Source of the DNA: Paenibacillus pinisoli
Lineage (GTDB): Bacteria > Bacillota > Bacilli > Paenibacillales > Paenibacillaceae
Direction: 5' to 3'
Assembly (NCBI RefSeq): GCF_003605435.1
Contig: NZ_QXQB01000004.1
Location: forward strand, 372,001 to 436,000
Length of the DNA: 64,000 nucleotides
A program made the translations under genes and the position numbers. A model generated the notes under the pieces. That model had not been told where the DNA came from and did not search any database. It saw only the letters and a list, made by a program, of their open reading frames with translations. Of the stretch, positions 28,690-37,337 are shown in pieces. How positions within the stretch are numbered: position 1 is the stretch's first letter; each line of letters begins with the position of its first letter.

Positions 28690-29160
28690 CCTGTAACCCC
28701 GCCTACCGTAAACAGTCGGCCGCAAGCCACGTACCTCATCAATCCCCAAATTGTCCGTCGCAATCCCCATATTCCCATCACCCAGCAAATTGTCCATCGC
28801 AAGCCCCGTATTCCCATCACCCAGCAAATTGTCCATCGCAAGCCCCGTATTCCCATCACCCAGCAAATTGTCCATCGCAAGCCCTGTAACCCCGTATACC
28901 AGCAAACTATCTACTGATAGCCTTATAATCTTATCTACCTACAAAGCGTTCACCGCAAGCCCCGTAACCATCTCCCCGTAAACTATCCACCTAAAGCTCC
29001 GTAAAAGCCATCTCCCCGTAGACTGTCACCTAAAGCTCCGTAAAACCTGGCTACCTGCGAGCTGTTACTGATTAGATCTGTAACCCGGTTTACCCGCAAA
29101 TGTCCACCACCAGCCCGTATCCCCATCTAACCGTAAATTGATCACAGAAAGCGCTGTAAC
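28690..29160. repeat. 39-bp tandem repeat array with three near-identical units
   Basis: Units at 28765-28803, 28804-28842 and 28843-28881 are identical but for one base (CCCCGTATTCCCATCACCCA...). Flanking units (28727-28764, 28882-28920 and further to about 29160) are increasingly degenerate. A multiple of 3, so both strands give 13-residue peptide repeats (LAMDNLLGDGNTG on the minus strand), but no such ORF has a good RBS. Not a CRISPR: no unique spacers. Confidence 0.85.
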
Positions 29161-29284
29161 CACGTCGCACTAGTACTTTTTTAAATTGTTTATCCCTACC
29201 TAAAGTCGTCCATCCCCTTATTAATGCAGCTCTATCAACCGTGGCCCTGAAAGTTCAACTATCCTTGTCACAACATCCGTGTCA

Positions 29285-29395
29285 TTAAGTCATTCGTGTT
29301 TTTATATGCACATCACCCTGAAAATCGAAAAAAACGAAAGTCCACGAAATCAGATATTGATCTTTCAGATACTTTTCAATTTCCCGCTGAGTCAT
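29285..29395 (-). CDS. 36-residue ORF of unknown function inside the element
   Basis: A short frame starting MTQREIEKYLKDQYLISW and ending HIKTRMT. It has a very good SD (GGAAGGAGAAAACCT, 8 bases before the ATG at 29395) just inside the right inverted end, on the strand opposite the transposase. Not recognised. The composition is protein-like, unlike the repeats around it. It could be an element accessory gene or a chance ORF. Confidence 0.45.
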   Translation of the reverse strand: MTQREIEKYLKDQYLISWTFVFFDFQGDVHIKTRMT

Positions 29396-29439
29396 AGGTT
29401 TTCTCCTTCCAGTTCCTGAGTTGATGGGATAGTGAGCAG

Positions 29440-29640
29440 GTTTGGATAGGGGGAAGGTGTCAGGAGAGTTTGGGGGAGCGTAGAGAGATTGGAGAGGGTA
29501 GAGAAGTTTGGGGGGCGTGGAGAGCTTGAAAGGGCGAGAGAGTTTTGAGGGAGCGTGAAGAGTTTGGATAGGGGCGAGAGAGTTTTGAGGGAGCATGGAG
29601 AGCTTATGCAGGGTGGAGAGTTAGTTTTGGATGGAGTGTT
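29440..29640. repeat. purine-rich imperfect repeat, about 40-bp unit
   Basis: GGGCGAGAGAGTTTTGAGGG begins units at 29533 and 29573 with TTTGGATAGGGG between; weaker copies (GAGAGTTTGGGGGAGCG) lie at 29471 onward. The whole stretch is strongly purine-biased on the plus strand and lies just outside the right inverted end. Together with the gap to 29689 it contains no convincing gene. Confidence 0.65.
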
Positions 29641-29678
29641 AAGGTGCTAGAGAATGATTTATTTATAAGGAAAAAAAA

Positions 29679-29703
29679 AGCCCGGGCCGTTATGGCCGGG
29701 CTT
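29679..29703 (-). terminator. terminator overlapping the end of the nagZ-like gene
   Basis: AAGCCCGG / CCGGGCTT hairpin with a nine-A run on the plus strand, i.e. a T-run in the minus transcript. The stop codon of the gene (29690-29692) is in the loop. Confidence 0.85.
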
Positions 29704-30985
29704 TTAGGGCGTTGTTGATGACTTCGTTGACGGCTGAGACGTCGATGTCTGGGGTTTGGGTGTCGGCAAGCTTGTATTTTTGCTTGAGGCTGAGGACACG
29801 GTAGACGCTTTCGTTCAAGCGTTCTTCGCTGATCTGGCCGGAATGGACTGCTTGTCTTAAAGCGTCCAGCGCTTCGATACGCAACTTTTCTTCATGGCTT
29901 ACAAGTACAATGTCTGCGCCCGCATTGACGGCGGTTACGGATGCGTCCCCGATTTTGTTGCCGTTCAGCAGGCCGCCCATCGTCATATCGTCGGTAATGA
30001 CTACCCCATCGTAACCAAGCTTCTCGCGCAGCAGGTCATTGATGACAGCATCGGATATCGAAGCGGGGTGCTTAGTGTCTAAGTCCATCATGAGCAGATG
30101 CGCCACCATTATGGCGTCAACGTCATGCTCAATTGCTTCTTTGAATGGAATAAGCTCGAATTTCTCCAGCTCTTCCAGCGACTTATGAACAAGAGGCAAG
30201 TCGTAATGGGAATCGACTGACGTATCGCCGTGGCCTGGGAAATGCTTGACGACAGCAGCAACGCCTTCCGATGTAATGCCGTCCAATGCTTCCAGCCCGT
30301 GAGCCGTTACCTTGTCAGGCGTTGAGCCGTAAGAACGGTCGCCGATGACAGGGTTCTTAGGATTGCTGTTAATGTCAAGGACAGGTGCAAAGTCCAGGTT
30401 GAAGCCAAGCGCCTTCAACTCCGTGCCCAATGCCTTGCCGATTCCGTTCGTATACGTCAAGCTGTTGGCTGATGCGACCTGGCCCGCTGCCGGGATTTTC
30501 ACGAACTCGGAGGACATGCGGCTTACTCTGCCGCCTTCCTGGTCAACGCTCAGCCATAATGGTATGTCATTGCTGGCATTGGTTTGCTTCAATTCATTCA
30601 GAAGCGCTAGCGTCTGCTGCGCGTTGTTGATGTTGTCTTTGAATAGGATGAATCCGCCGACTTTATAGTCTTGGATCATTTTTTTGGCAAAACCGTTCAT
30701 TTCGGTTCCATCGAGACCGACGATTACGAGCTGGCCGATTTTTTCATCTAAACTCATCTGGTTGATCTGCTCTTGTATCGCATCTGGCTGATCGGGAGTT
30801 GGTGTTGCTGTCGTCTCGCCGGAAGGATCAGGATTTGGACTGTTTGTCTCAGCTGGTGTACTTGAGCTTGTCTGCTCCGGAGAAGGATTTATAGGGTTCG
30901 AACCTTGGTTGGATGAACCGCAGCCAGCTAGCAGCAAGGCTGGGAGCAACATAAGAACGAACCATTTGTAAGCTGATTTTCGCAT
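29690..30985 (-). CDS. nagZ: beta-N-acetylhexosaminidase-like GH3 lipoprotein
   Basis: 431 residues. Lipoprotein signal with LLAGC (Cys about 22), then a Ser/Thr/Pro/Asn-rich linker to about residue 65. The GH3 domain has KHFPGHGDTSVDSHYDLPLV with the His-Asp dyad and DDMTMGGL with the catalytic Asp, both hallmarks of NagZ. It removes N-acetylglucosamine from muropeptides outside the membrane during wall turnover. Monocistronic, with its terminator overlapping the last codons. Confidence 0.92.
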   Translation of the reverse strand: MRKSAYKWFVLMLLPALLLAGCGSSNQGSNPINPSPEQTSSSTPAETNSPNPDPSGETTATPTPDQPDAIQEQINQMSLDEKIGQLVIVGLDGTEMNGFAKKMIQDYKVGGFILFKDNINNAQQTLALLNELKQTNASNDIPLWLSVDQEGGRVSRMSSEFVKIPAAGQVASANSLTYTNGIGKALGTELKALGFNLDFAPVLDINSNPKNPVIGDRSYGSTPDKVTAHGLEALDGITSEGVAAVVKHFPGHGDTSVDSHYDLPLVHKSLEELEKFELIPFKEAIEHDVDAIMVAHLLMMDLDTKHPASISDAVINDLLREKLGYDGVVITDDMTMGGLLNGNKIGDASVTAVNAGADIVLVSHEEKLRIEALDALRQAVHSGQISEERLNESVYRVLSLKQKYKLADTQTPDIDVSAVNEVINNALKARP

Positions 30986-31523
30986 TTGTTACGTCACCTC
31001 ATTTTGCAGGAATACCCCTTATTGTACGTGCTGGAGAGGGGGAAGGTCAAACCGCATGCTTTCTTCGGTCTCCTTGCTGCGTGCAGACGCAGATGAATGA
31101 TATATTCGGCTTTGCCTTGAATGTATACACTATAGTATGGACGATCGGGGACTCTGTGTTTTCGACAAATCATACCTACATGGATATTAAACAGCTTGTC
31201 CAGTATGCAAGCATACTTTGTAGAAATCATTAAGATTAAAGGATAAATGAATTTTTTTTTGCATGAATGATATGTATTGTTATTGTCCGAGTGTACTTCT
31301 GTAAGCCGATAGTTGATGATCGTGATGCATTACTCATATACGGTTGGATTATAATGTGGCTTCCTTGATGCTGTATATATTTATGTGTGGACATGAATGC
31401 AGCCTGTATATATGCAAGTTCCCAAAAGTTTTGTAAATCAGCCCTGTTAAACGCCGTTTCGCTTGAACTCTTCCGTGCACATGATACTGTACAGTTAAGG
31501 TTGCGAAGAAAGGATGCAGCTTC
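30986..31523. other. intergenic region before ugd
   Basis: AT-rich, no supported gene. TTGAAC (31463-31468), a 16-base spacer and TACTGT (31485-31490) form a possible ugd promoter; AAAGGA 9 bases before the ugd ATG is its SD. Nothing else recognised. Confidence 0.45.
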
Positions 31524-32807
31524 ATGAACATTGGAATTATCGGTGCCGGGTATGTCGGGCTGACTACGGCAGCCGTGCTAGCGGAGCTAGGGCATGTAGT
31601 CTATTGTGTAGATCGCGACATCGGTAAGGTTGAGCGTCTGAATAATGGCATCATTCCGATCTACGAGCCGGGATTAGAAGAAATGGTGGATCGTCACCGT
31701 GCTGGCAATCGCTTGTTCTTCCGCCATGATGTTGAGGAAACGGTGAAGCAGAACGAGGTTATTATGATTGCAGTAGGGACGCCGTCCGCTGAAGACGGCT
31801 CAGCGGATCTGGTGTATGTCAGAAGCGTGCTGAATGACATTGCCGGCGCGCTTGTCGATTCCAAGGTTATTATTATGAAAAGCACGGTTCCGCCAGGGAC
31901 TGGCGAGTGGGCAGAGTCTTTCCTGCTCGAAAAAGGCGTGCCGAGAGAACGGTTTGAGATGGTATCGAATCCGGAGTTTCTGCGCGAAGGAACAGCCATC
32001 TATGATACGTTTCATCCGGACCGGATTGTCATCGGCACACATAATAAATCGGCAGCTGAAATTGTTCAATCTCTGTATGCCGGAATTGAAGGCAAAATCA
32101 TTGTAACGGGAAGAACGGAGGCCGAGCTGATCAAGTACGGCTCCAATGCATTTCTAGCTACGAAATTGTCCTTTATTAATGAACTGGCGCGCGTTTGTGA
32201 CGTTTATGGCGCCGATATTATGGACGTCGCCATGGGCATCGGCAAGGATAACCGAATCGGAGAGAGATTCCTGCAAGCGGGTATAGGGTATGGCGGTTCA
32301 TGCCTCCCGAAGGATGTGCAAGCGCTAATGGCGGCGGCCGCCTCTAAAAACGAGCCGCTCAAGCTGCTGCAAGCCGTTACGGAAGTGAATGATACACAGC
32401 TCGAGGCTTATGTACGCAAGCTGGAGAAGGTTCTGGGCGGACTGGACGAGACGAAGCATGTTGCGATATGGGGTGCGACATTTAAAGAGAATACGGATGA
32501 TTTGCGTTATTCTAGGGCAGTCGCTCTGATGGAAGAGCTTGCGAAAAAGTCATGCGTACTTACCGCGTATGACCCGCTGGCAGCGCCGCCTATCGCCGGT
32601 GTAGCGTGGAAGAAAAGCGCACTGGAGGCGGTTGAAGGGGCGGACGCAGTCATTATTGCGACAGGCTGGGATGAGTTCAAAAGCGGGGACTGGGAGCAGG
32701 TCGCGTCCCGTATGAAGGGTTCTGTAGTGTTGGATGGACGCAATGTGTTGAACAGAATAGCCGTTGAGCAAGCCGGACTCCGTTATGTGGGGGTCGGGCG
32801 GCTATGA
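31524..32807 (+). CDS. ugd: UDP-glucose 6-dehydrogenase
   Basis: 427 residues. Rossmann loop GAGYVGLTTAAVLAELGH at 7-24 and the catalytic cysteine motif GYGGSCLPKDV, with a C-terminal UDP-binding domain (GATFKENTDDLRYSRA). Oxidises UDP-glucose to UDP-glucuronate with two NAD, for teichuronic acid or capsule. Start ATG at 31524 with AAAGGA. Overlaps the epimerase gene by 4 bases, so the pathway goes on to UDP-galacturonate or a related sugar. Confidence 0.95.
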   Translation: MNIGIIGAGYVGLTTAAVLAELGHVVYCVDRDIGKVERLNNGIIPIYEPGLEEMVDRHRAGNRLFFRHDVEETVKQNEVIMIAVGTPSAEDGSADLVYVRSVLNDIAGALVDSKVIIMKSTVPPGTGEWAESFLLEKGVPRERFEMVSNPEFLREGTAIYDTFHPDRIVIGTHNKSAAEIVQSLYAGIEGKIIVTGRTEAELIKYGSNAFLATKLSFINELARVCDVYGADIMDVAMGIGKDNRIGERFLQAGIGYGGSCLPKDVQALMAAAASKNEPLKLLQAVTEVNDTQLEAYVRKLEKVLGGLDETKHVAIWGATFKENTDDLRYSRAVALMEELAKKSCVLTAYDPLAAPPIAGVAWKKSALEAVEGADAVIIATGWDEFKSGDWEQVASRMKGSVVLDGRNVLNRIAVEQAGLRYVGVGRL

Positions 32808-33754
32808 AGATAGTAGTGACGGGTGCAGCCGGTTTCATTGGGTCTCATCTATGCGAGAAGCTGCTGGAGCGGGAAGAGCATGAGGTGATCGGGATTGACG
32901 CTCTGCTGCGCGATGAGCTGAAGGTGATCGGAAGACGGAATTTGGAAGCGATTCTGGATCATCCGAGATTTGCGTTCCAAGAGGAGAACCTGCTGAATAT
33001 GGATTGGGATGACGTACTGGCAGGTGTAGATGCAGTCTACCATCTGGCAGGCATTCCGGGTGTACGCAATAGCTGGGGAGCGGATTTTGACCATTATGTC
33101 ACCAATAATATAAATGTGACGCAGCAGCTGCTAGAGGCTTGTAAAGGAAAGCCGCTGAAGAAGTTCGTCTATATCTCAACTTCGTCCGTCTATGGAGAGG
33201 TGACAGGCAAAGTATCCGAGGACGCTATGCCGTCACCGCTGTCTCCTTATGGTGTATCCAAATTAACAGGCGAACACTTATGCAGGGTATACTGGCGCAA
33301 TGAAGGCGTGCCGGTTGTTATTTTACGGTATTTTACGGTATATGGGCCGCGGCAGCGATCGGATATGGCATTTCACCGCTTTATCCATCAATTTTTGACG
33401 AATCAGCCTATTACCTTATACGGCGACGGGACGCAGTCGCGCGATTTCACGTATGTGGGCGATTGTGCGGAAGCGACTGCCGCTGTTGCGGAAGCGGACG
33501 GTGTTATTGGCGAAACGATCAATATCGGGGGCAAAGAGCGGGCGTCTATCAACGATATTATCGAGATGCTGGAGTGGATGACGGGGAAGCCGGCGCAAGT
33601 CATTCATGCGGGCGGCCTTGTCGGCGAGCCGCTGCATACATGGGCGGATATTTCGAAGGCAGAGCGGCTGCTTGGCTATTCGCCGAAGATCGGCTTGGCA
33701 GAAGGGCTGCGCCGTGAAGTCGTATGTGCGAAAAAGCATCTTCAGTCAAGCTAG
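32804..33754 (+). CDS. NAD-dependent nucleotide-sugar epimerase
   Basis: 316 residues, extended SDR. GAAGFIGSHLCEKLL binds NAD, SSVYGE and YGVSKLTGE hold the catalytic Ser and Tyr-x3-Lys. Probably UDP-glucuronate 4-epimerase, because its partner makes UDP-glucuronate; UDP-glucose 4-epimerase or a dehydratase remain possible. Coupled to ugd (ATGA overlap). A strong terminator follows. Confidence 0.9.
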   Translation: MKIVVTGAAGFIGSHLCEKLLEREEHEVIGIDALLRDELKVIGRRNLEAILDHPRFAFQEENLLNMDWDDVLAGVDAVYHLAGIPGVRNSWGADFDHYVTNNINVTQQLLEACKGKPLKKFVYISTSSVYGEVTGKVSEDAMPSPLSPYGVSKLTGEHLCRVYWRNEGVPVVILRYFTVYGPRQRSDMAFHRFIHQFLTNQPITLYGDGTQSRDFTYVGDCAEATAAVAEADGVIGETINIGGKERASINDIIEMLEWMTGKPAQVIHAGGLVGEPLHTWADISKAERLLGYSPKIGLAEGLRREVVCAKKHLQSS

Positions 33755-33777
33755 CAGGCTATTTGGCGCAGCTAATA

Positions 33778-33824
33778 AAAAGAACCTTCGTACCGCCACT
33801 TTCGTTCGGCGCGAAGGTTCTTTC
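33778..33824. terminator. bidirectional terminator, epimerase / prs
   Basis: AAAGAACCTTCG and CGAAGGTTCTTT form a perfect 12-base stem with A/T flanks both ways; the plus transcript ends here as does prs. Confidence 0.85.
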
Positions 33825-33826
33825 GG

Positions 33827-34780
33827 TTATTCGGACTTGAACAGCGTGGCGATGGAGCCGCCCTCTGTAATGATGCGAATAGCGGTGCCTAGCAGCGGAG
33901 CCATCGGCAGGATAACGAAGTTGTCCGGACGTTCGCGATTCAGTGCGATCGTATCGGTAATGACGACTTCCTGAATGTTCGGATGGCTGAGCTTGTCGAC
34001 GGCATTTTCGGAGAACAGGCCATGCGTCGCGCAGATGAATGCATCCTCGGCGCCGCGTTTTTTGAGCGCCTCAACCACGTTGACGATGGTGCTGCCCGTA
34101 TCGATCAAGTCTTCGATAATGATCGGCGTCATGCCTTCGACTTCACCGATAATATGCGTAATTTCGGACTGGTTGTGCGCTGGTCGGTTTTTGATCATGA
34201 TGGCGAACGGGCAATCGAGCAAGCCCGCGAGCTTCTCGGCCGTTGTCGCGCGTCCGGCGTCAGGGGAGACGACAACCGGGTTTTTGATCGATTTCTCGCG
34301 CAGGTAGTCGATGATCATATCCAGCGCGGTCAGATGGTCGACCGTAATCTTGAAGAAGCCTTGGATCGGATCGGCGTGCAGATCAACGGTGATGATCCGG
34401 TCAGCGCCTACAGTAGTCAGCACGTCGGCAACCATCTTCGCCGAGATCGGCTCGCGCGGAGCGGATTTACGCTCTTGGCGCGCATAGCCGTAATAAGGCA
34501 TCACGATATTGATCGATTTGGCAGAGGCGCGCTTGGCGGCATCGATCATAACGAGCAGCTCGACGAGATTCTCGTTGACCGGATGCGACAGCGATTGAAT
34601 CAGAAATACGTGATGGTTGCGCAGCGACTCCTCATAGGAGACATGAATTTCTCCGCTTTGCAGCCGGGAGATGGCGGATTTGCCAAGCGGCAGGTCCAAT
34701 TGTTCACATACATTGCGGGCAAGCTCCGGGTTCGATGAACCTGAGAAAATTTTGATGTTTTTCAACGTTCTGTCCTCCAA
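33827..34780 (-). CDS. prs: ribose-phosphate pyrophosphokinase
   Basis: 317 residues. MKNIKIFSGSSNPELA-like start, flexible loop ARQERKSAPREPISAK, DLHADPIQGFF, and the PRPP-binding loop IIIEDLIDTGSTI. This loop differs slightly from the usual VDDMIDTAGT, so it may be a second, divergent Prs. Makes PRPP from ribose 5-phosphate and ATP for nucleotide, His and Trp synthesis. An ATG at 34780 with GGAGGACAGAACG upstream. Confidence 0.9.
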   Translation of the reverse strand: MEDRTLKNIKIFSGSSNPELARNVCEQLDLPLGKSAISRLQSGEIHVSYEESLRNHHVFLIQSLSHPVNENLVELLVMIDAAKRASAKSINIVMPYYGYARQERKSAPREPISAKMVADVLTTVGADRIITVDLHADPIQGFFKITVDHLTALDMIIDYLREKSIKNPVVVSPDAGRATTAEKLAGLLDCPFAIMIKNRPAHNQSEITHIIGEVEGMTPIIIEDLIDTGSTIVNVVEALKKRGAEDAFICATHGLFSENAVDKLSHPNIQEVVITDTIALNRERPDNFVILPMAPLLGTAIRIITEGGSIATLFKSE

Positions 34781-34853
34781 TTATTCAGTCAGATCAAAGC
34801 GCTGAGCGCGGTCCACAAGGATCCGCTCTCAGCGCCTTCGCTCTCTATGCGTC

Positions 34854-36044
34854 TTATCTCAAATTCTTGATGGCTACATCCGGATTGACATCCGCTTCGT
34901 AGTCAATGCCATCCGTCTCAAAGCCGAACAGCTGGAAGAACTCGCGGCGGTAGCCTTCAAGATCGGACAATTCATACACATTCTCGGTTGTCAGGTCGGT
35001 CCATAGTCTGGACACTTCCTGTTGGATCTCCGGACGCATCTCCCAATCGTCTACGCGAATGAGGCCTTTGTCGTCGACCAGCGTTTTGCCTTCGCCGTAG
35101 AGACGCTCGGAGAACAGGCGGTACATTTGCTCGATGCAGCCTTCGTGCAGCCCTTTTTCTTTCATTACCTTGTAAAGTGCGGAGATGTACAGCGGCACGA
35201 CAGGGATCGCGGAGCTGGACTGCGTCACAAGCGCTTTGTTCACGGATACGAAAGCTCGTCCGCCGGACTCGCCAAGCTGCTTGTTCAAGTTATGCGCGGT
35301 TAGTTCCAGATCGTTTTTGGCAGCGCCGATTGTTCCTTCGCGATAGACGGCATGCGTAATTTCTGGGCCGATATAAGAGTAAGCGACCGTAGTGGCGCCT
35401 TCTGCCAGCGCGCCGGCAGCTTGAAGCTCATCGATCCACATCTGCCAGTCTTCGCCGCCCATTACGGCAATCGTCTGGCGAAGCTCATCTTCCGTAGCAG
35501 GCTCGATTGTCGCTTGGGACACATCGCCGCTATGGAAATTAACCGTTTTGTTCGTGTACGTCTCGCCGAGCGGCTTAATGACGGAGGAGAACACTTCTCC
35601 AGTCTTCGGATGCGTACGGCGCGGGGAAGCGACGCTGTAGACAACCAGATCGATCTGGCCCAGCTCCGTGCGGATCAGGTCAATCGTCTTCGCTTTGATC
35701 TCGTCGGAGAACGCGTCGCCTACGATGCTGTATGACTTGGTGCCGGCTTGGCTTGCGGCTTCTTCGAATGCCGCGGAGTTATACCAGCCTGCGGAAGCGG
35801 TACGAGCGCCCTCTGCGGCTTTGTCAAAGTATACGCCGATGGTATTCGCGCCGGAGCCGAAAGCGGCTACGATACGGGATGCCAGTCCATAGCCGGTGGA
35901 TGCGCCAACGACCAGAACGTTGCGCGGGCCTTCAATGGATGGCTTGCTCTTTACATAATCGATTTGACGCTGAACTTGCGCTGCACAGCCTTGCGGATGC
36001 GCTGTTGTGCAAATAAAGCCGCGTGTTTTCGGTTGAATGATCAT
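34854..36044 (-). CDS. fabV: enoyl-ACP reductase FabV
   Basis: 396 residues, FabV size. NADH-binding VGASTGYGLASR (47-58), the active-site pair Tyr234 and Lys243 (Y-x8-K, the FabV-specific spacing) and the N-terminal TTAHPQGC segment. Reduces enoyl-ACP in fatty-acid elongation. FabV enzymes confer natural triclosan tolerance; whether FabI is also present cannot be seen. AAGGAATATCCCAAT upstream of the ATG is its SD. Reads in the same direction as prs, 73 bases before it. Confidence 0.94.
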   Translation of the reverse strand: MIIQPKTRGFICTTAHPQGCAAQVQRQIDYVKSKPSIEGPRNVLVVGASTGYGLASRIVAAFGSGANTIGVYFDKAAEGARTASAGWYNSAAFEEAASQAGTKSYSIVGDAFSDEIKAKTIDLIRTELGQIDLVVYSVASPRRTHPKTGEVFSSVIKPLGETYTNKTVNFHSGDVSQATIEPATEDELRQTIAVMGGEDWQMWIDELQAAGALAEGATTVAYSYIGPEITHAVYREGTIGAAKNDLELTAHNLNKQLGESGGRAFVSVNKALVTQSSSAIPVVPLYISALYKVMKEKGLHEGCIEQMYRLFSERLYGEGKTLVDDKGLIRVDDWEMRPEIQQEVSRLWTDLTTENVYELSDLEGYRREFFQLFGFETDGIDYEADVNPDVAIKNLR

Positions 36045-36286
36045 ATTGGGATATTCCTTTCTCTAATAAAATAACAAGGATCATATGTAGCGAGGACAAC
36101 TCTATCCCATTTTACCGATTTTTGCACGCAAAGGAAAGGAGAAATGAAAAAAGAGAGCGCAGCGGCGCTCTCTGTTCCTGGCAACTATAAGAGAGTATGC
36201 GGTTGATCGGATACTTGTCTTATATGTATACGCTCTGCCGGAGCCGATCTGCCCGGGGAGCGCGTGTGCCGCGGGGAACTCCCTGG

Positions 36287-36502
36287 CTAGTAGCGGCCTG
36301 CCAGCTGCTGCTCTGCAAGCTGCACGAGACGGCGTGTAATGTAGCCGCCGATAGAGCCCATGTCGCGAGTCGTCATATTGCCGTAGTAGCCGTCTTGCGG
36401 AAGCTGGATGCCCAGCTCTTGGGCTACCTCATATTTCATTTGCTCCAGCGCGGCGCGCGCTTGGGGAACGACCAGGTTGTTGCTGCTGCTTTGGTTTGCC
36501 AT
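36287..36502 (-). CDS. alpha/beta-type small acid-soluble spore protein
   Basis: 71 residues. NLVVPQARAALEQMKYEVAQ and the GNMTTRDMGSIGGYITRRLV region are the hallmark helices of alpha/beta SASPs, which coat spore DNA and protect it. The SD is GGAGG in the context AGTAGGAGGCTGAATAAAC. Expressed in the forespore in relatives, though no sigma-G box was verified here. Confidence 0.93.
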   Translation of the reverse strand: MANQSSSNNLVVPQARAALEQMKYEVAQELGIQLPQDGYYGNMTTRDMGSIGGYITRRLVQLAEQQLAGRY

Positions 36503-36571
36503 GTTTATTCAGCCTCCTACCATCGTGTGGCGAAGCAAACTGTCAAAGTAAGCCATCGCCTTGAGGCTATT

Positions 36572-37258
36572 ATGCGACATCCAAAAAAGGATTATTCGCT
36601 AATCCCACCTGTATTTACCGAAGAATCGATGTATGGATTCATGCTAAGATGGGGAATACGGGAGGAAGAGGCTATGTTCATACAACCGATGCTGATGATG
36701 GAGAGGGAAGGCCCATTCGCGGATGACCAATATTGGTTCGAGCCCATGGTGGACGGTCAGCGGCTGCAGCTTCATATGACGGCGGGAAAAGTGGTGCTGC
36801 TGACCCGGCACGGCAACGATGCGACAGCTCAATACCCGGAGCTACATAACGTGCCGCTCAGCTGGCCGGCGGATGTCGTATTGGACGGCGAGGCCGCCTG
36901 TCTGGACCCCGAGACGGGACGCGCCGATTTCGCCAGGCTGCAGCAGCGATTCCGCATGAAAGGCGCTCCCCGGATCAGAGAAGCGCGCAAGACAATTCCG
37001 ATTGTATATTTTGTCTTTGATATTCTCATGTACAATGGCGCCGATCTTCGCGGCTTGCCGCTCGTCAGCCGGAGAAAGCTGCTGGAGTCGGTGCTTGAGG
37101 ACAATCATTATTATATAAAAATGAAGCACTGGGAGCGGGATGGCCATGCCGTATATGAAGCGGCTGGCAGGCTTGGGCTGAAAGGGATCGCCGGCAAGCA
37201 CAAGTACAGCCGTTATGTCGAAGGGAGAAGCGACAGCTGGCTGCGCATCAGTCTTTAG
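36572..37258 (+). CDS. DNA-ligase-like adenylation domain, catalytic Lys lost
   Basis: 228 residues. Covers an ATP-dependent ligase adenylation domain: motif I position reads WFEPMVDGQRL where KxDG is expected (Met for the nucleotidyl Lys), motif III VLDGEAACLD, motif IIIa VYFVFDILMYNG, motif IV LKGIAGKHKYSR (Lys for Glu) and motif V WLRISL. The OB domain is absent. So ligase chemistry is unlikely; a DNA-binding or regulatory role is possible. Neighbour of the SASP gene. The RBS is weak (TTGAGGC), so the start is uncertain. Confidence 0.75.
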   Translation: MRHPKKDYSLIPPVFTEESMYGFMLRWGIREEEAMFIQPMLMMEREGPFADDQYWFEPMVDGQRLQLHMTAGKVVLLTRHGNDATAQYPELHNVPLSWPADVVLDGEAACLDPETGRADFARLQQRFRMKGAPRIREARKTIPIVYFVFDILMYNGADLRGLPLVSRRKLLESVLEDNHYYIKMKHWERDGHAVYEAAGRLGLKGIAGKHKYSRYVEGRSDSWLRISL

Positions 37259-37277
37259 AGCAATCATGCATGAATTA

Positions 37278-37326
37278 TGAAAAAGAGCCTTCATCCGGCT
37301 GGTGCAAGCCGGGTGAAGGCTCTTTT
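37278..37326. terminator. bidirectional terminator, ligase-like / NlpC
   Basis: AAAGAGCCTTCATCCGGC pairs with GCCGGGTGAAGGCTCTTT, with T-runs both ways. Confidence 0.88.
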
Positions 37327-37337
37327 CTGATATGCAC

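Larger units (their letters stand above)
27537..29439. mobile_element. IS1595-like relic element, 1.9 kb, diverged inverted ends
   Basis: The left end GGGCTCCATTCTCCCTTCAG (27537) and the reverse complement of 29415-29439 (GCTCACTATCCCATCAACTC) both match the ends of the 550-bp element at 11306. Between them lie a transposase-like gene, a tandem-repeat array and a 36-codon ORF. The ends are clearly more diverged than those of the small element and no target duplication was found, so limits are approximate. Confidence 0.5.

Noticed and set aside
28765..28881. CRISPR array
   Set aside because: Units are contiguous; there are no unique spacers and no cas genes.
28644..28981. Repeat-coded ORFs on both strands (13-residue peptides)
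   Set aside because: They are open only because the 39-bp unit is a multiple of 3; no good RBS and the flanking units decay without frame pressure.
30994..31230. 78-residue minus-strand ORF before nagZ
   Set aside because: No SD, no family likeness and it covers the promoter region of the lipoprotein gene.
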